From Vitis vinifera (Eukaryota; Streptophyta; Magnoliopsida; Vitales; Vitaceae): a DNA stretch of 64,000 bases. The position numbers and the translations under genes were made by a program. The DNA is taken from positions 18,250,001-18,314,000 of the forward strand of contig NC_081815.1 of assembly GCF_030704535.1 (NCBI RefSeq), written 5' to 3'. Under the pieces are notes generated by a model, which ran no database searches, had not been told where the DNA came from, and was given only the letters and a program-made list of their open reading frames with translations. This document shows positions 48,698 through 60,000 of this stretch, piece by piece (within the stretch, counting starts at the first letter, position 1; every line of letters starts with the position of its first letter).

Positions 48698-49629
48698 TGT
48701 AGACCCCCATTTGGGGGATGGTCACTTTTTTCTTTGTTGTTTCTACGGGTCACATTTTTTTAGCTAGGTGTCATTACCCCCAACGGGCCACGTGTCAAAT
48801 CCTTAGGGGCCATAAGTGAATCAGCCTTGCTTTTTGGGAGACGAATATGAGCATGACATGTGGAGGAATATTCTAGAGGGTTTGCAGGCCGTTAGGGGGA
48901 GCAGATGAGAGAGAGGATTCTGCAGAGGGTGGTGTGACTTTTTGGTGGCTGTTTTCTGGAGATATTGTTGGAGGGTCAAATCGGGTAGAGAGAAGAGAGG
49001 GTGGCGGCTGGCAGAGGTAGGGTTGCTTTTTGTTGGTTGCGGGAGATATTTAGAGGAGGAGTTTTCTTTCTTGAAGAGAGGGGGCTAGAAAAACAGAGGG
49101 AGAGATTTTTGAGGTGGTATTCCTTTAGCTTGGGGGAAGCTACCGGTGAGAGTAAGGGAAAGAGAAGCTTGCTGGAGAGGGAAGCTGTGAGAGGAAAAGG
49201 CAACCGAAAGCTGAAACAGAGGAAAGAAAGAAAAAGTTCTTAGGTACGTTTGCTAGACCACATTTTGTTTGCCATTGATATCCTGTGGGTTGCTGTGACT
49301 ATGTTACAATATATCTGTTTCTTGTTCTCTATGTGAAACTTGTTTGAGAGTGATCTAATTCCTTTTTAGCTCTCCTTTGTGTGTTTGAGTCATATCTTGG
49401 GATTTTGTTTCTACCTGGTTTTCCCACCCATACATGAACCTACTGACTTCAATATAAGAGGAGGCTCATGTAATTGTTTTCTTAAGTTTATTTGGATGCT
49501 TTGTTTTTGTGCTGGCTTCCTTGCTACTCACTCTCTATTCTCGGAGGCTATTCATACCCCCAAGGAGAAAGGTCATGGCCAGATTTACCCTTGATTTTCG
49601 TATGGGCACAGTCTCTGAACCTGTTTTGC
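48698..49629 (+). mobile_element. 5' part of a large LTR, related to the solo LTR at 31512
   Basis: Begins TGTAGACCCCCATTTGGGGG after AATAT, sharing its first 13 bases with the LTR at 31512-34037. It then continues with similar GC-rich sequence (GGTCACATTTTTTTAGC, CCACGTGTC, many GAGAG blocks). The expected LTR 3' end (AGTAGCGACTCC ... GGGGTCCACA) is not found. Instead a series of host gene fragments begins at 49630, so this is either a rearranged LTR or the start of a gene-capturing element whose other end lies beyond the window. Confidence 0.55.
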
Positions 49630-49912
49630 AGATTGGATGACAAGCTCCTGCTTATGGACATAGTTTTGTTGGAGAGCAAACTCCACTTTTCTCTGAGAAA
49701 CCTCCCAAAAGCCAAGGCTGCCCCTTACAGCAGCAAGAACAACAACCAATGCTATTTATGTACCTCTTGCTCAACAGGGTACTATAGATTTGCAGAGTGG
49801 GATTCTTCATGCAGAAGAAAAGTTTAATAAAACTGCTTATGGCTATTTCTTTGAAGCTTTCAACACTCTTGAAGAGCCTTGGGCAGTGTTTAGTCTCGAG
49901 TATATGTTGCTG
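49630..49912 (+). pseudogene. Captured fragment of 26S proteasome subunit RPN6 (PSMD11)
   Basis: The + strand reads [31 protein letters not shown], then after a frameshift [25 protein letters not shown], and [27 protein letters not shown]. This is the central TPR-like region of RPN6, a lid subunit of the 26S proteasome, covering about 95 residues of a protein of over 400. There is no start codon, no PCI domain and no intron. A frameshift near 49725 makes it non-functional. It ends abruptly at about 49912, where the RABGGTB fragment begins. Confidence 0.85.
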
Positions 49913-50093
49913 GTGCTGAATCCCATGCAGGGCAGATATTTTGTCGGGTTGGTGCTCTTGCTTGGTTGGGTTCTCTACATCATGTTGACGAAGACCTCTT
50001 TGGGTGGTGGTTATGTGAACGACAAGTCCAATCTGGAGGACTAAATGGTCTGCCAGAGAGGCTTCCTAATGACTGTTACTCATGGTGGATGCC
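49913..50093 (+). pseudogene. Captured fragment of Rab geranylgeranyltransferase beta subunit
   Basis: Reads [59 protein letters not shown]. This is a prenyltransferase repeat segment of RABGGTB that includes the zinc-ligand region of the beta subunit (a Cys-Tyr-Ser-Trp-Trp motif). About 60 residues are open without stops. It is joined directly to RPN6 on the left and to a kinase fragment on the right, with no intron at either side. Confidence 0.85.
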
Positions 50094-50560
50094 ATCATGG
50101 CTGAATGGTTTACTCTCCGTCCTCTCTTTCCAGGATCGAATAAAGCAAATGAAATTTACAAAATATGCATTGTTATGGGCAGTCCAACTTGGAATTCATG
50201 AGTCGAGGGACTTAAACTTGCTAATACTATCAACTACCAATTCCCACAGTTCCCTAGTATTCATCTCTCTGTATTGATATCATCTACAAGTAAGGATGCA
50301 ATAAGCCTTATTACTTCACTTTGTTCATGGGATCCCTGCAAGAGGCCAACAGCTTTGGAGGCTCTTCAGCATCTTTTCTTCCAGAGTTGCTTTTTATGTC
50401 CTACCGTCCCTTCGTCCTCGAACTGCTGCGACTAGGACACTTCCCTCTGGTGGAACAAAGGGAGCTTTGGAGCATAAATCTGCTAGGAGGTGTTCGAAAC
50501 AAGCTGGAAGTGAATAATCAAAATGTTTATAAGAATGATAAATCCTTGAAGCACCGCTCT
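50094..50560 (+). pseudogene. Captured fragment of a CDKF;4/MHK-like protein kinase
   Basis: Reads [34 protein letters not shown], a stop, [20 protein letters not shown], then ITSLCSWDPCKRPTALEALQ and HLFFQS. This is the C-terminal lobe of a plant CDKF;4-type kinase (relative of MAK/ICK), including the conserved WDP-KRP-T motif of subdomain XI. After a 1-nt shift the post-kinase region continues (PSLRPRTAATRTLPSGGTKG, then ALEHKSARRCSKQAG). The N-lobe and catalytic loop are absent. The fragment starts just after the RABGGTB piece. Confidence 0.8.
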
Positions 50561-50735
50561 CCTCTCCTGTATTCGAAGCCACGAGATCGAAGAGAAAGCT
50601 TGCACATGATCACAAACCGAATACCGAGCGAAGATGGGAAATGGGCCCTTCTCGATTTTAAAAAGGTAGCTGTGATCCATTTTTGGCAAAAGAGTTAGGG
50701 TTTCACGCAACAGAGAAAGAGCAAGCAGCCATAGC
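50561..50735 (+). other. Unassigned coding-like fragment
   Basis: An open stretch (KPRDRRESLHMITNRIPSED ... FKKVAVIHFWQKS) ends at 50698, followed by GFHATEKEQAAIA in the next frame. It may be further captured sequence. I do not recognise the source. Confidence 0.3.
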
Positions 50736-51345
50736 TGTTGGTACCTCGCGTCCCAAGGATCCCTGCTATTGCCAAGTGGACATGTGCTATCAACCAAGAA
50801 GGAGTTCTAGCTCAGTCGATCTTGCAAAAGATGTCCGGACAGGATGTCCGGACACACCCTCCGATGGTTTTGTTAGTCATGACTTAAGAGATCAGACTAT
50901 TGGCTTTTTTAGGGTCCTAGGCTTACCTTCTTCCTTGTGTGAAGGCCCTTTTATATAATGTCAGAAGCTCTGCTCCCCTCTTTAATGGTGGGAAGACTTT
51001 TTGGCTTGTCATGATGTCCTCAAGGTGGCGGCAGGGTCATCATCACCCTGCAGGTGGCTGTTAGAGATCGTGGGAGGTGACTTGCCATCGCTCCTGTCAT
51101 TTCGCTCTGCAGGCAGCCGAACGTGGGCTATGACAGGCTGTCGAGGATGACTCAGCAAGGCTTGCTCGTTATAGTCAATGATCCGGACAATAAGTCCGGA
51201 TAGGATAGAGCATCGCCCGGGTATGATATTTGAGAGTGCCGTATGCCCCCCTGGGGGATCCGGATAGAGGTGCGCGCCACGTGTCCTCTTAGGGGTATGG
51301 ATAGATTTGATCCGGACAGCGGTGCGTGTTTGGGGGGTCCCTACA
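50736..51345 (-). mobile_element. Solo LTR of the Tat-type family (610 bp)
   Basis: Starts TGTTGGTACCTCGCG and ends GGTCCCTACA, aligning throughout with the 695-bp LTRs of the element at 53051-63319 (CCGGACACACCCTCCGATGG, CCTTGTGTGAAGG, AGATCGTGGGAGGTGACTTG). Flanks are ATAGC and ACAGC, a 5-bp duplication with one change. It is clearly older than the full element, with indels relative to it. Orientation follows that element. Confidence 0.85.
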
Positions 51346-52130
51346 ACAGCCACAATCGCACTTCCCCCTCTTTCTCCGTCGACGTCACCATGGTTTGTAT
51401 GCACAGTCGAGAACATTGGCTCGTTTGAAAATTGAAAAAGAATACAGTAAAGATAAGGAGTGCTTAGAGAGAAAAACATGGTGGTAGCTTGTATAGGAGT
51501 GGCTCTATATTGGGGCTATCTTCTTTACATGTTTATGGAGGATGTCCCTTCATTCAAGCTTGATGGTTGAGCTTGGTTGTTCCTTGGGGTGGTCGATATA
51601 AGCAGTTTTCTCTATGACGATGAGTTCGCTAAGTGTCTTAAGGACTATCCAAATCAGTTTAGGCATGACAAGGCTCTTGGAAGAGAGCAAAAGAGCAGAA
51701 AGAGAGAAGGGTACAAGAAGCGGCACCAGAATGTTGTATTTATTGGTTATGAGATGAAATAGGTAGTGCAACATTGATGGGTTCACTATTCACGCGTGCA
51801 TGCCACACTTACTCCTTCAAATACCCATTAAGCTCACTGCTCATATTCCTATTCAACTTTAACACCCCACCCATATCTGTCTACATCATTTCTACCCGTA
51901 TATATGCCCCCCTAGACCCACTATCTTTACCTGCTCATTAAACTAGTGTTGTACCCATCCTTGCATCCCCATTTACATCTTCATTTCATTACTCACGTCT
52001 TCGTCTTTTCTAACCAATCCATATACCCAATCTCACACGACAGTAACTTTTTCCTTCTCACTCTCCTATTCTTTCTCTCTCTACAGCCTCCGTACTATAG
52101 ATAATAAATGACGTTAAGATACGCCACCTG
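51346..52130 (+). other. Unassigned sequence, partly LTR-like
   Basis: The part at 51780-52090 (ACTCCTTCAAATACCCATTA, followed by C-rich CCCATATC/TACCCGTATAT sequence and CTCTCTCTCTAC) resembles 32890-33000 inside the solo LTR at 31512. The captured block at 49630-50560 therefore lies between two LTR-like pieces. 51577-51762 is an open frame of 61 codons, basic at the end, that I do not recognise. Confidence 0.4.
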
Positions 52131-52464
52131 TCATACCCATTGTCCATCAAAGCCTACATCACCTTTTAGCGTCTAAGCAAAATGTCGCCTTCTGCTCTTG
52201 TACAAAATGCACCTGCGTCAGGTTAATCTTCCATCTAATTGCAGCCTCAAGCCATGGAACTTTCAGCTCATCCAGCATAACTGCCATGTGTTTCTTTTTA
52301 TCATGATAATCTCTCCAGATGACGTCCTAAGTCCAGGTTCTGCAATATCCTTTAGGCCCTCAAGAAGCTCTTAAAGTAAACCCATTGGGAGACCTCCATT
52401 AGGTCCATCGCCAGCTGGATTCCACTCGTGTTCCAGAGGCCATGGTATCAGTTGCAGCATCCGT
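52131..52464 (+). other. Unassigned spacer before the SART3-like fragment
   Basis: Short coding-like phrases are visible, but none is assignable. May be additional captured sequence. Confidence 0.3.
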
Positions 52465-52964
52465 AGAAGCATATTGGAATACTATGAGAATGAGAGAGAA
52501 AGTGCAGTTGCATCAACAGATCAGATAGAGAATCCCCATGAGAAAAATGCCTGTGAGAAGAGAAAGTCAAGCTCTAGTAGAACTGATGAACAACCTTCAA
52601 CCAAGCGGCAGAAAGATTCTGCTCAAAACCCAAAGAAAGTTGATGGAAAAGGAAGAGTGGAATTGGAAAACATAGTTGCATCAAATGAAGAGCAAGAGCT
52701 CAAAGCTAAAGATGACATGAACAAGAGACAAATGAAAGGCCCCAACTATAAAAAAAAACAAGTACTCAGACCAATGCATAGCTTTTAGATCAAACCTTGA
52801 CCTTGAGACAATTTATGAACATCTACGTGATTTCTTCAGTGATGTTGGTGGAGTCACAGCTATTCGAGTATTGAATGATAAATTCACTGGAAAATCAGGA
52901 GGATTGGCATATGTGGATTTTTCAGATGGTGCCCACCTTGCTGCAGCTGTAGTAAAGAACAATG
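52465..52964 (+). pseudogene. Captured fragment of a SART3-like RNA-binding protein
   Basis: Reads ILEYYENERESAVASTDQIE through a Lys/Glu-rich, NLS-like linker (EKRKSSSSRTDEQPSTKRQK), then after a 1-nt slip in an A9 run an RRM: CIAFRSNLDLETIYEHLRDF, FSDVGGVTAIRVLNDKFTGK, SGGLAYVDFSDGAHLAAAVV. This matches the region between HAT repeats and first RRM of plant SART3/PRP24-type U4/U6 recycling factors, with the RNP1 motif recognisable. It has no intron and no start. It stops at KN, where poly(A)-binding-protein sequence takes over. Confidence 0.75.
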
Positions 52965-53050
52965 CTGGGTGAAAGTTTGTACCCTCTCGTGGATCAGCTG
53001 GAGCATGAGATGGCAGTTAAAGTGACAGGCATGCTTCTAGATGTGGACCA
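52965..53050 (+). pseudogene. Captured MLLE (PABC) domain of poly(A)-binding protein, left part
   Basis: Reads LGESLYPLVDQLEHEMAVKV then TGMLLDVDQ. This is the C-terminal MLLE domain of plant cytoplasmic poly(A)-binding proteins, with the KITGMLLE-type motif intact as KVTGMLLD. The frame is open up to the insertion site of the Tat element. The domain resumes in the same frame at 63325 after the target duplication GACCA. Confidence 0.8.
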
Positions 53051-53745
53051 TGTTGAGGCCTCGCGTCCCTGGTGATCCACGTAGTTGCCAAATGGATGGA
53101 CGCACGATCTCAACCAATATAGATTCCTGGTTCAGTCGTCACCTGCAAAAGATGCCCGGACGAGGGTCCGGACACACCCTCCGATGGTTTTGTCAGCCAT
53201 GGATGGAGAGATTAATCAGTTGGCCTTTTACTAGGTATAGCAAGCTTACCTTCTTCCTTGTGTGAAGGTCTCCTTTATATAGTGTCAGAAGCTCGTCCTC
53301 CCTCTTCAATGATGGGAGGACTTTTTGGCTCGTCATGATGACTCCAAGGTGGTGGCAGGGCCATCATCACCCTGTAGGCAGCTGACAGAGATCGTGGGAG
53401 GTGACTTGCCATCATTCCTGTCCTTTCGCTCTGCAGACGGTGGATCGTGGGAGGTGACCTGCCACCAACCCTGTCATTTCGCTCTGCAGGCGGCAGATAG
53501 TGGGCTGTAGCAGGATGCCAGAATGATGTAGTAAGACTTGCTTACTTTTAGTCAACGATCCAGACAAACATATCCGGATAGGATATGTCGGTCATCCGGA
53601 TGTGATGTTTGCGAGTGTCGTGTGCCTCTCTTTGAGGAAGTCCGGATAGGGGAAGCGTGTCATGTGTCCTCTTGAGGGAAATCCGGATGGAGCTAATCCG
53701 GATAGAAATGTGTGCCACGTGTCACTAGGGGGAAAGGTCCTTACA
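53051..53745 (-). repeat. 3' LTR of the Tat element
   Basis: 695 bp, TGTTGAGGCCTCGCG to GGTCCTTACA on the + strand. Contains six TCCGGA palindromes and, on the - strand, a TATATAAAGG promoter box near 53272. Confidence 0.95.
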
Positions 53746-53759
53746 ATGCCCCCTTTTAA
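53746..53759 (-). promoter_or_regulatory. Polypurine tract of the Tat element
   Basis: The reverse strand reads TTAAAAGGGGGCAT immediately before the 3' LTR, the expected plus-strand primer for reverse transcription. Confidence 0.75.
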
Positions 53760-53843
53760 CCTGCCCATTTTGCCCTGGCAAAATGGGCGGATTAAAAATG
53801 ATTGTTTTTTGAAACTGAGGCTTACTTTTTCCGCTCATTGGGC

Positions 53844-53981
53844 CACGTGGTGCGTGGGAGCGAAGAGGAAGAAGAACATTTATGACGAGCCGCCGACTCT
53901 GGATATTCCCAGGCAGCATGTCGTTTCAATAATGGCGCAGCTGAACGTTTGGGATACCGAGGGGCTGTCTCTCTATAAATA
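53844..53981 (+). promoter_or_regulatory. Promoter of the antisense gene
   Basis: A TATA box CTATAAATAG lies at about 53973-53982 and a palindromic G-box CACGTG at 53844-53849, both inside the element but outside the LTR. Transcription would start near 54005-54015 in the pyrimidine-rich CTTCCTCTTGC region and run rightward, opposite to gag-pol. Confidence 0.65.
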
Positions 53982-54447
53982 GCAGACTGTGCCTTCCTCT
54001 TGCATTTTTCCTTCTATATTTTTTTTTTCTGGTAGTGCTTTCTCTTCTACCTTCTGCGTATCTTCGTTCTCGAGTGAAGCTCTAGGGTTTTCTGCCGGCA
54101 ATACTCGTGTCGTGACAGTGACTGCACTGCGGATTTCATCTTCATTCGCCAGTTTATACTCGGTACGTTCTCTATCTCTGCCTTTTCCTCGTTTGTGTTT
54201 GCTTTGTTGGTTGTTTCTGGCTTGCTGGGCAAGTTTCTTTGAGACTGGGAGTTGGTATTGGTTTCTAGGGCTTTTTTCGGGGGGTTTGATCGTGTTTTGG
54301 GTGTGTTTAGGGTTTCTGTTGCCCCCCTGTGCCTTTTGTGGGCCACCGATTCTTCTTTGGGGTAGAGTTAAGGTTGTGGGGTCGGATTGCTGTGTTTGAC
54401 TGTTGGCATTCCTCCATGCAGATTCCATTTCGGCCCCAACCTAAAAA

Positions 54448-56903
54448 ATGTCTGCGAACAAGGAAGCTACTTCATCCAGCTCGTCCGGAGATGCTCATGT
54501 TGAGAAATCCGTGGATAAGTTGAATGTGAGGGAGTTTCGTGAACGTTTCTGCATCCTGAATGGCGTGTTCGTGGAACTTATGGACGGAGAGGCCGCATTG
54601 ACCGAGAAAACTGAGGATAACACTATCTTTTTTACCAAGGAGCAATTCAATGCTGGGCTCCGGTTCCCCCTCCCGTCGCTGTTCAAGGAATTTCTGCACT
54701 TTACCCAGATTCCTCCGGCTTACATCCACCCCAACATGGTCCGGGTGCTGATGGGGTGCAGCATTCTGAGCATGTTGTTCAATCTGGACCTCTCACTATT
54801 GGAGGTTCTTTTTATCTACTCCATCAAGAAGAGGAAGAATGATATCCATAGTTTTGTCGCCTGCCTTCCATCCCTTCAGTTGGTGACCAGCCTTCCGGAC
54901 TCGACCAAGGGGGCCGCCAAAGGACATATGCTGGTCAAGGGCCTATGGGCGGGTTTGTCGATGCATCCAGACAGGCAGTTCGCGCCCAACCATTCATTGC
55001 AGGTCTTAGATATGAATAAGTTACTTCCTGTCCTTCCGCGGTTGCGAGTTAGGTCAGCATTGTTAGGTGGCTGACATGCTTTGCTTTCTTGGGTGCAGGC
55101 AAGGAAAAAAGGGGACGGCTGGTAGAATGGGTGGAGAAAGCCTCGTTCGACCGGTTGAACAGGCTTTTTGAGATTGGGGCGGCCGAGAGAAGTTGTGAAA
55201 CGCTTCTCTCCGCGCAGAATCTCCGCTCTGTTACCTAGGAGCCCCAGCCGTACGTGCTCAACATACTTCCGAGGCGGCTGCCCAAAAAGGTGGTGGCTGG
55301 GGAGCATTTTGTTCTCAAATATCTTTATTTTTACGCGGTGGCGCGAAAGGCAGACGCTCGGGCACGCAAAGCCCATCTCAAATACCGGGAGGGGAAAAGA
55401 CAAGAAGGAATTTTGCGGAAGGCTCCTGGTGGTAAACATCCCGCGTCTTCTCCACCTGTTGGCGCCCCAGCGAAAAAGAAGAAGAAGTTGGTTCTCAGCA
55501 AGGGAAAAGAAATAAAACTCCCAACTCCCCTAAGGGAGGTTGTAATACCACCTCCAACTTTCGTAAAGGAAATAATGATAAGAGAGCCAGACCCCTTCGT
55601 CTTACCCTCTGTTTCAAGCGGCTCCAGACGTCTCGCGGGTCTAAACCATTCGGGGCCTTCAGTGCCAGCGGCTGGACGACTGGCTCTTCTGGCTGAGGAA
55701 GCGACTTCAATAAATCAGCCCGGCCCTCCCCATCCTGACGGGGATGCAGCTGGGGCCTCTTGTGCTGAAGCATTGCCTCCTACAGCGCCCCCAACGGAAG
55801 AAACGGGGGCAGAAAGTCAGGGTTTGCCTTCTTGCGAGCCAAGCCCCCTTGCCTTTGTACTGGTGAAGGGGCCAGCTACAAGGAGGTCTCGTCCGGCCCT
55901 TGACTTAAAGTCTGGCCTCATCGGGCGGCTTCAGGATCGTTTTCTAGAAGCCATCGAAGTCAGCTGCTCGTCCGTCCAGGAGGATCATCCGGAGGGGAGT
56001 GAGACAGAGATGGCAAAAGAGAACCCAACAGCCCTTGTGGTGGTCCCAGATGGGGGTTCACCCGGAGAGACCCAGCCGACCGAGAATGATGGGGCCTCGG
56101 ACCCGGGGGAGGAGTCACTTCCTAATGCCTCGTCAGGAGGGAGTCCCGTTGATGATGCAGTTTGCATCTCCGCTAGTCCTTTCAACTATGCGGAGTTGGG
56201 AGAGATGCTGAAACGGATTCCATCCGGCTCAGCTGTTGCTGTGCCTTCAGCAAAAATGTTTGAAGCGGCGGAAACGGTATAGTTTACTTCTTGATTTTTC
56301 TCGCCATACTGATGTGTTTGTCTCATGGGTTGTAATTTTTGCACTTCTTGTTTGTGGGTTTTTCTACAGCTGGTGAGCGGTATTCGCGACATGGCTCAAC
56401 AACGTGATATTTTTTCTGACCTGCTGCGGACTGCTGATTATATGAAGGCCTTCGTCTCTCAGCGCATAAATAGTGAAGAGGAACTACGCTTGAGATTGGA
56501 ACAGGCCAAAGCCAGTTTATCCGCTGCTCGAGATGACAACGAGGCTCTCCGGATAGAGCTAGCTGAGGCAAAGAGTCGGGAGGAATCTACAGACGCCCGC
56601 CTGCTTGAGGCGGAGGACGAGATGGCCCAGTTGAGGGGGGAAATGAGGCAACTCCGGACAGAGGTGTCTATTGAGAAAAAGCAAAGAGAAGATTTGCAGT
56701 TGCGTTTATCAGTGCAAAAAGAAGAGTTAGAGGCTGAGTTTGCTGCGGAAATGGAGGAACTTGAAGCGGACTATCAGAAGCAGGTAGACGAAATGTACTT
56801 CTTCGGCTACCATTGTTGTATGAAGAAACATGGTATCAAACGGGACATCCCTTCGATTCCCCCAGGTAAGGAGGAGAAGCTGCGCGACAAGCCTTCCCAA
56901 TGA
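54448..56903 (+). pseudogene. Antisense gene of the Tat element (gypsy-type Transposase_28-like protein)
   Basis: A spliced gene opposite to gag-pol, of the antisense-ORF type known from Tat elements; its function is unknown. A 5' UTR intron probably spans about 54161-54420 (ends CCATGCAG). Exon 1 is 54448-55002 (MSANKEATSSSSSG ... FNAGLRFPLPSLFKEFLHFT, IPPAYIHPNM), similar to the N-terminal Transposase_28 domain. Exon 2 starts at about 55104 (acceptor uncertain), reads EKRGRLVEWVEKASFDRLNR and a basic/proline-rich region, and ends at 56276. Exon 3 is 56370-56903, a long coiled coil (residues EELRLRLEQAKASLSAARDD onward). The 56277-56369 intron has clean GT/AG borders. One in-frame TAG at 55236-55238 breaks exon 2, otherwise the frame is intact. 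Stop at 56901-56903; AATAAA at 56993. Confidence 0.75.
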
Positions 56904-56992
56904 GAGCTTTTCTTTTTGTAATTTTTACTGCTATCTTCTCCCTATATTTTGTAGTCCGGAGAACTCTTTGTATACAATTTTTACAAGTATTT

Positions 56993-56998
56993 AATAAA
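56993..56998 (+). terminator. Poly(A) signal of the antisense gene
   Basis: AATAAA 90 bp after the stop codon of the antisense gene and 35 bp before the end of pol on the other strand. The two transcription units are therefore tail to tail with almost no spacer. Confidence 0.6.
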
Positions 56999-57032
56999 AC
57001 ATACTTATTCAAATTGCACTTCTATCTCTCTT

Positions 57033-60000
57033 TCATTGGTAATACTGCTTTAGATTAGATACATTCCATGGTCGGAGCAATGGGGTTCCGTCTAGCTTTT
57101 GTAGATGATAGGCTCCACTTTTACTTGTCTGAGATACTATATAGGGGCCTTCCCAGTTGGCTTGAAACTTTCCCGCTTCTATCTCAGCAGTATTTTCGAA
57201 AACCTTTCTAAGGACCAGCGTACCATTTTTGAAACTTCTGGGCCTTGCCTTGCGATTGTAGTGAGCGAATGCCCTTTGTTGATAGTCTGCCATCCGGATG
57301 GATGCAGTTTCTCTTACTTCGTCTGCCCAGTCCAAGTTTCTTCCTAACTCCGCATTTGCATCATCCTGTCTTCCTGCCTCGGTCCGGATAGTGGGTAGCC
57401 CTATTTCAGTAGGAATGATCGCATCCATACCCTATGCGAGGGCGAAGGGAGTGTTTCCTGTCGGACGTCCGGGTGTGGTTCGATAAGCCCACAGGACGCC
57501 GGGTAGCTCCTCCACCCACTTTCTTTTGGCTTGATCGAGCCTCTTCTTTAAGGTAGTTATTAGGGTCTTGTTTGTGGCCTCTGCTTGCCTATTACTTTGA
57601 GGATAACGTGGTGTGGAGTATGAATTCCGGATGTGTAGTTCCGAACAGAAATTCCGGAAAGTGATGCTATCAAACTGTGGACCGTTGTCGGCTATAATGG
57701 TTTGGGGGATGGCAAAGCGATAGATGATGTTTTTCCATACGAACTTGGTGACATCTTTGTCTTTGATACTAGCGTATGCTTCAGCTTCCACCCATTTACT
57801 GAAGTAATCCGTGGCGACGAGCAGGAATTTCTTCTGGGTGGGTGCGGTTGGTAGGGGTCCTACTATGTCCATGCCCCACTGCGCGAAGGGCTAGGGGCCT
57901 GAAATTGGATTCAACGTCTCCAATGGCACATGTGGTATGGGATCATGCCTTTGACATTTGTCACATTTTTTTACGTAGGCTGCCGCATCCTTTTTCATCG
58001 TGGGTCAGTAATACCCTTGCGAATAGGCCCTGTGCACCAAAGATCGTCCTCTAGAATGGTTTTCACATACCCCCTCGTGCAATTCAGCTAACACATACAT
58101 GGCCTCTGAGTGGTTTAGGCACCTGAGATAGGGACCTGTAAAGGAGCGCTTGTACAAGTGCCCCTCGATCAGGGTGAAATGTGCGGCTTGCACCGGGATC
58201 TTGTGTGCCTGCTTGGGCTCTTCGGGCAGAATGCCTGCCCGGAGGTACTTTATGATGACTTCCATCCAACCTTGGCTGTCTGCTTGGCTTGCCTCAATGG
58301 TATTGCAAGTGGAGGCTTCCGTGACGGAAGGATTGGTTTGCATATGCACAGGCAATAATATGGCTTCTTTGATGGGGAGGGAAGCAGCTATGCCTGCCAG
58401 GGCGTTAGCACGTCCATTTTCAGTTCGTCTAATTTTTTCGATTGTCCATTCGGTGAATCGTTGTAAGATGTCCCTTACTTTAGTCAGATATCACGCCATG
58501 CGCGCATCCTTAGCTTCGTATTCTTTCTGAACGTGCCTTACCACGAGTTGGGAATCACTATAGACCCCGAGCCTGGAGACAGATAGAGCCAAGGCGAGGT
58601 CCAATCTGGATAGGATGGCCTCATACTCTGCTTCATTGTTAGAGGCGGGGAACCCCAGCCGGATGAATTGCTCCAGATGTTCTCCTGTTGGGGACTGCAA
58701 TAGGAGCCCTACTCCGGATCCTGATGCCCGGGAGGCTCCATCGACCCACAAAGTCCACCACTCTTTTTCACTTGGTTCCTTGTGCTGGATAGGCTTTCGG
58801 GAGTATTCCAGCACGAAGTCAGCCATCACTTGTCCTTTCATGGACAACCTGGGTTGGAACTCGATTCCATATTCACTCAACTCTATGGCCCATTGAAGCA
58901 TTCTTCCGGTTAAGTCCGGTTTGTGCAGAATGTTGCGAAGAGGCTGGCCAGTTAGCACGACCACCGGATGGGCTTGGAAATAAGGGCGGAGCTTCTGGGC
59001 GGCACTTCGAAGAGCTAAGGTCGTTTGCTCCATCTTTGAATACTTGGTTTCTACGTTCGTCAATGCTCTACTGACGTAGTAGATAGGTTTCTGCTCCTTG
59101 GGTGAGGGGCAGCGGAATAGAACAACGCTAATTGCCCACTCCGATACAGCCAGATACATATACAGTTTTTCTTCAAGGAGGGGACTGCTCAGGATGGACG
59201 GTTGCATGAGGCAATGTTTAATTTTTTCAAAAGCGTTTTGACAGTTGTCTATCCATCTGTTTGCTCCAGCTTTTAGTATTGCCAAGAAGAAGGGTCGTAG
59301 TTCATCAGTGAAGCGGGCTATAAAATGCCCTAGCGCGACGAGCTTGCCTGTGAGGCGCTGTAATTCCTTTTTGCTCCTGGGGGGTGGTGTTTCCATGACT
59401 GCCTTGACTTGGTCCGGGCTGACCTCTATCTCCTTTTGGCTGACCATAAATCCCAGGAATTTGCCAGCACTTACGCCAAAGGCTCATTTAGAAGGATTCA
59501 ACTTCATACCATACTTCCTTAAGAGGTGGAAGACTTCTTGCAAGTGGAGGACATGTTCCTCCCGGGTTTTGCTTTTAACCATGATATCGTCAATATATAC
59601 ATCTACTATGCGGCCGACCAGATGTTTGAAGATCTTCATCATCAGTCTTTGATAAGTGGCGCCAGCGTTTTTGAGTCCGAATGGCATGACTTTGTAGCAA
59701 TAAAGACCGTGTGGCGTTATGAAGGCTATCTTTTCTTCGTCAGCCGGGGACATGGGGATTTGGTGGTATCCGAAGAAGGCGTCCAAGAAAGAGAGCATCT
59801 CTTGCCCAGTAGTGGAGTCCACAATTTGATCTATCCGTGGTAAAAGGAAACTGTCTTTTGGGCATGCATTATTGAGGTTGGTGTAATCGACGCACACCCG
59901 CCATTTGCCTTCCTTTTTGGGTACCACCACTACATTTGCCAATCAGTCCGAGTACTCCACTTCTCTGATGAATCCGGCTTCCAACAACTTGTCAATCTCA

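Noticed and set aside
54047..54428. Frames of 99-151 codons on the - strand and 136 codons on the + strand near the antisense promoter
   Set aside because: They fall in the 5' UTR and its intron, mirror each other, and resemble no protein.
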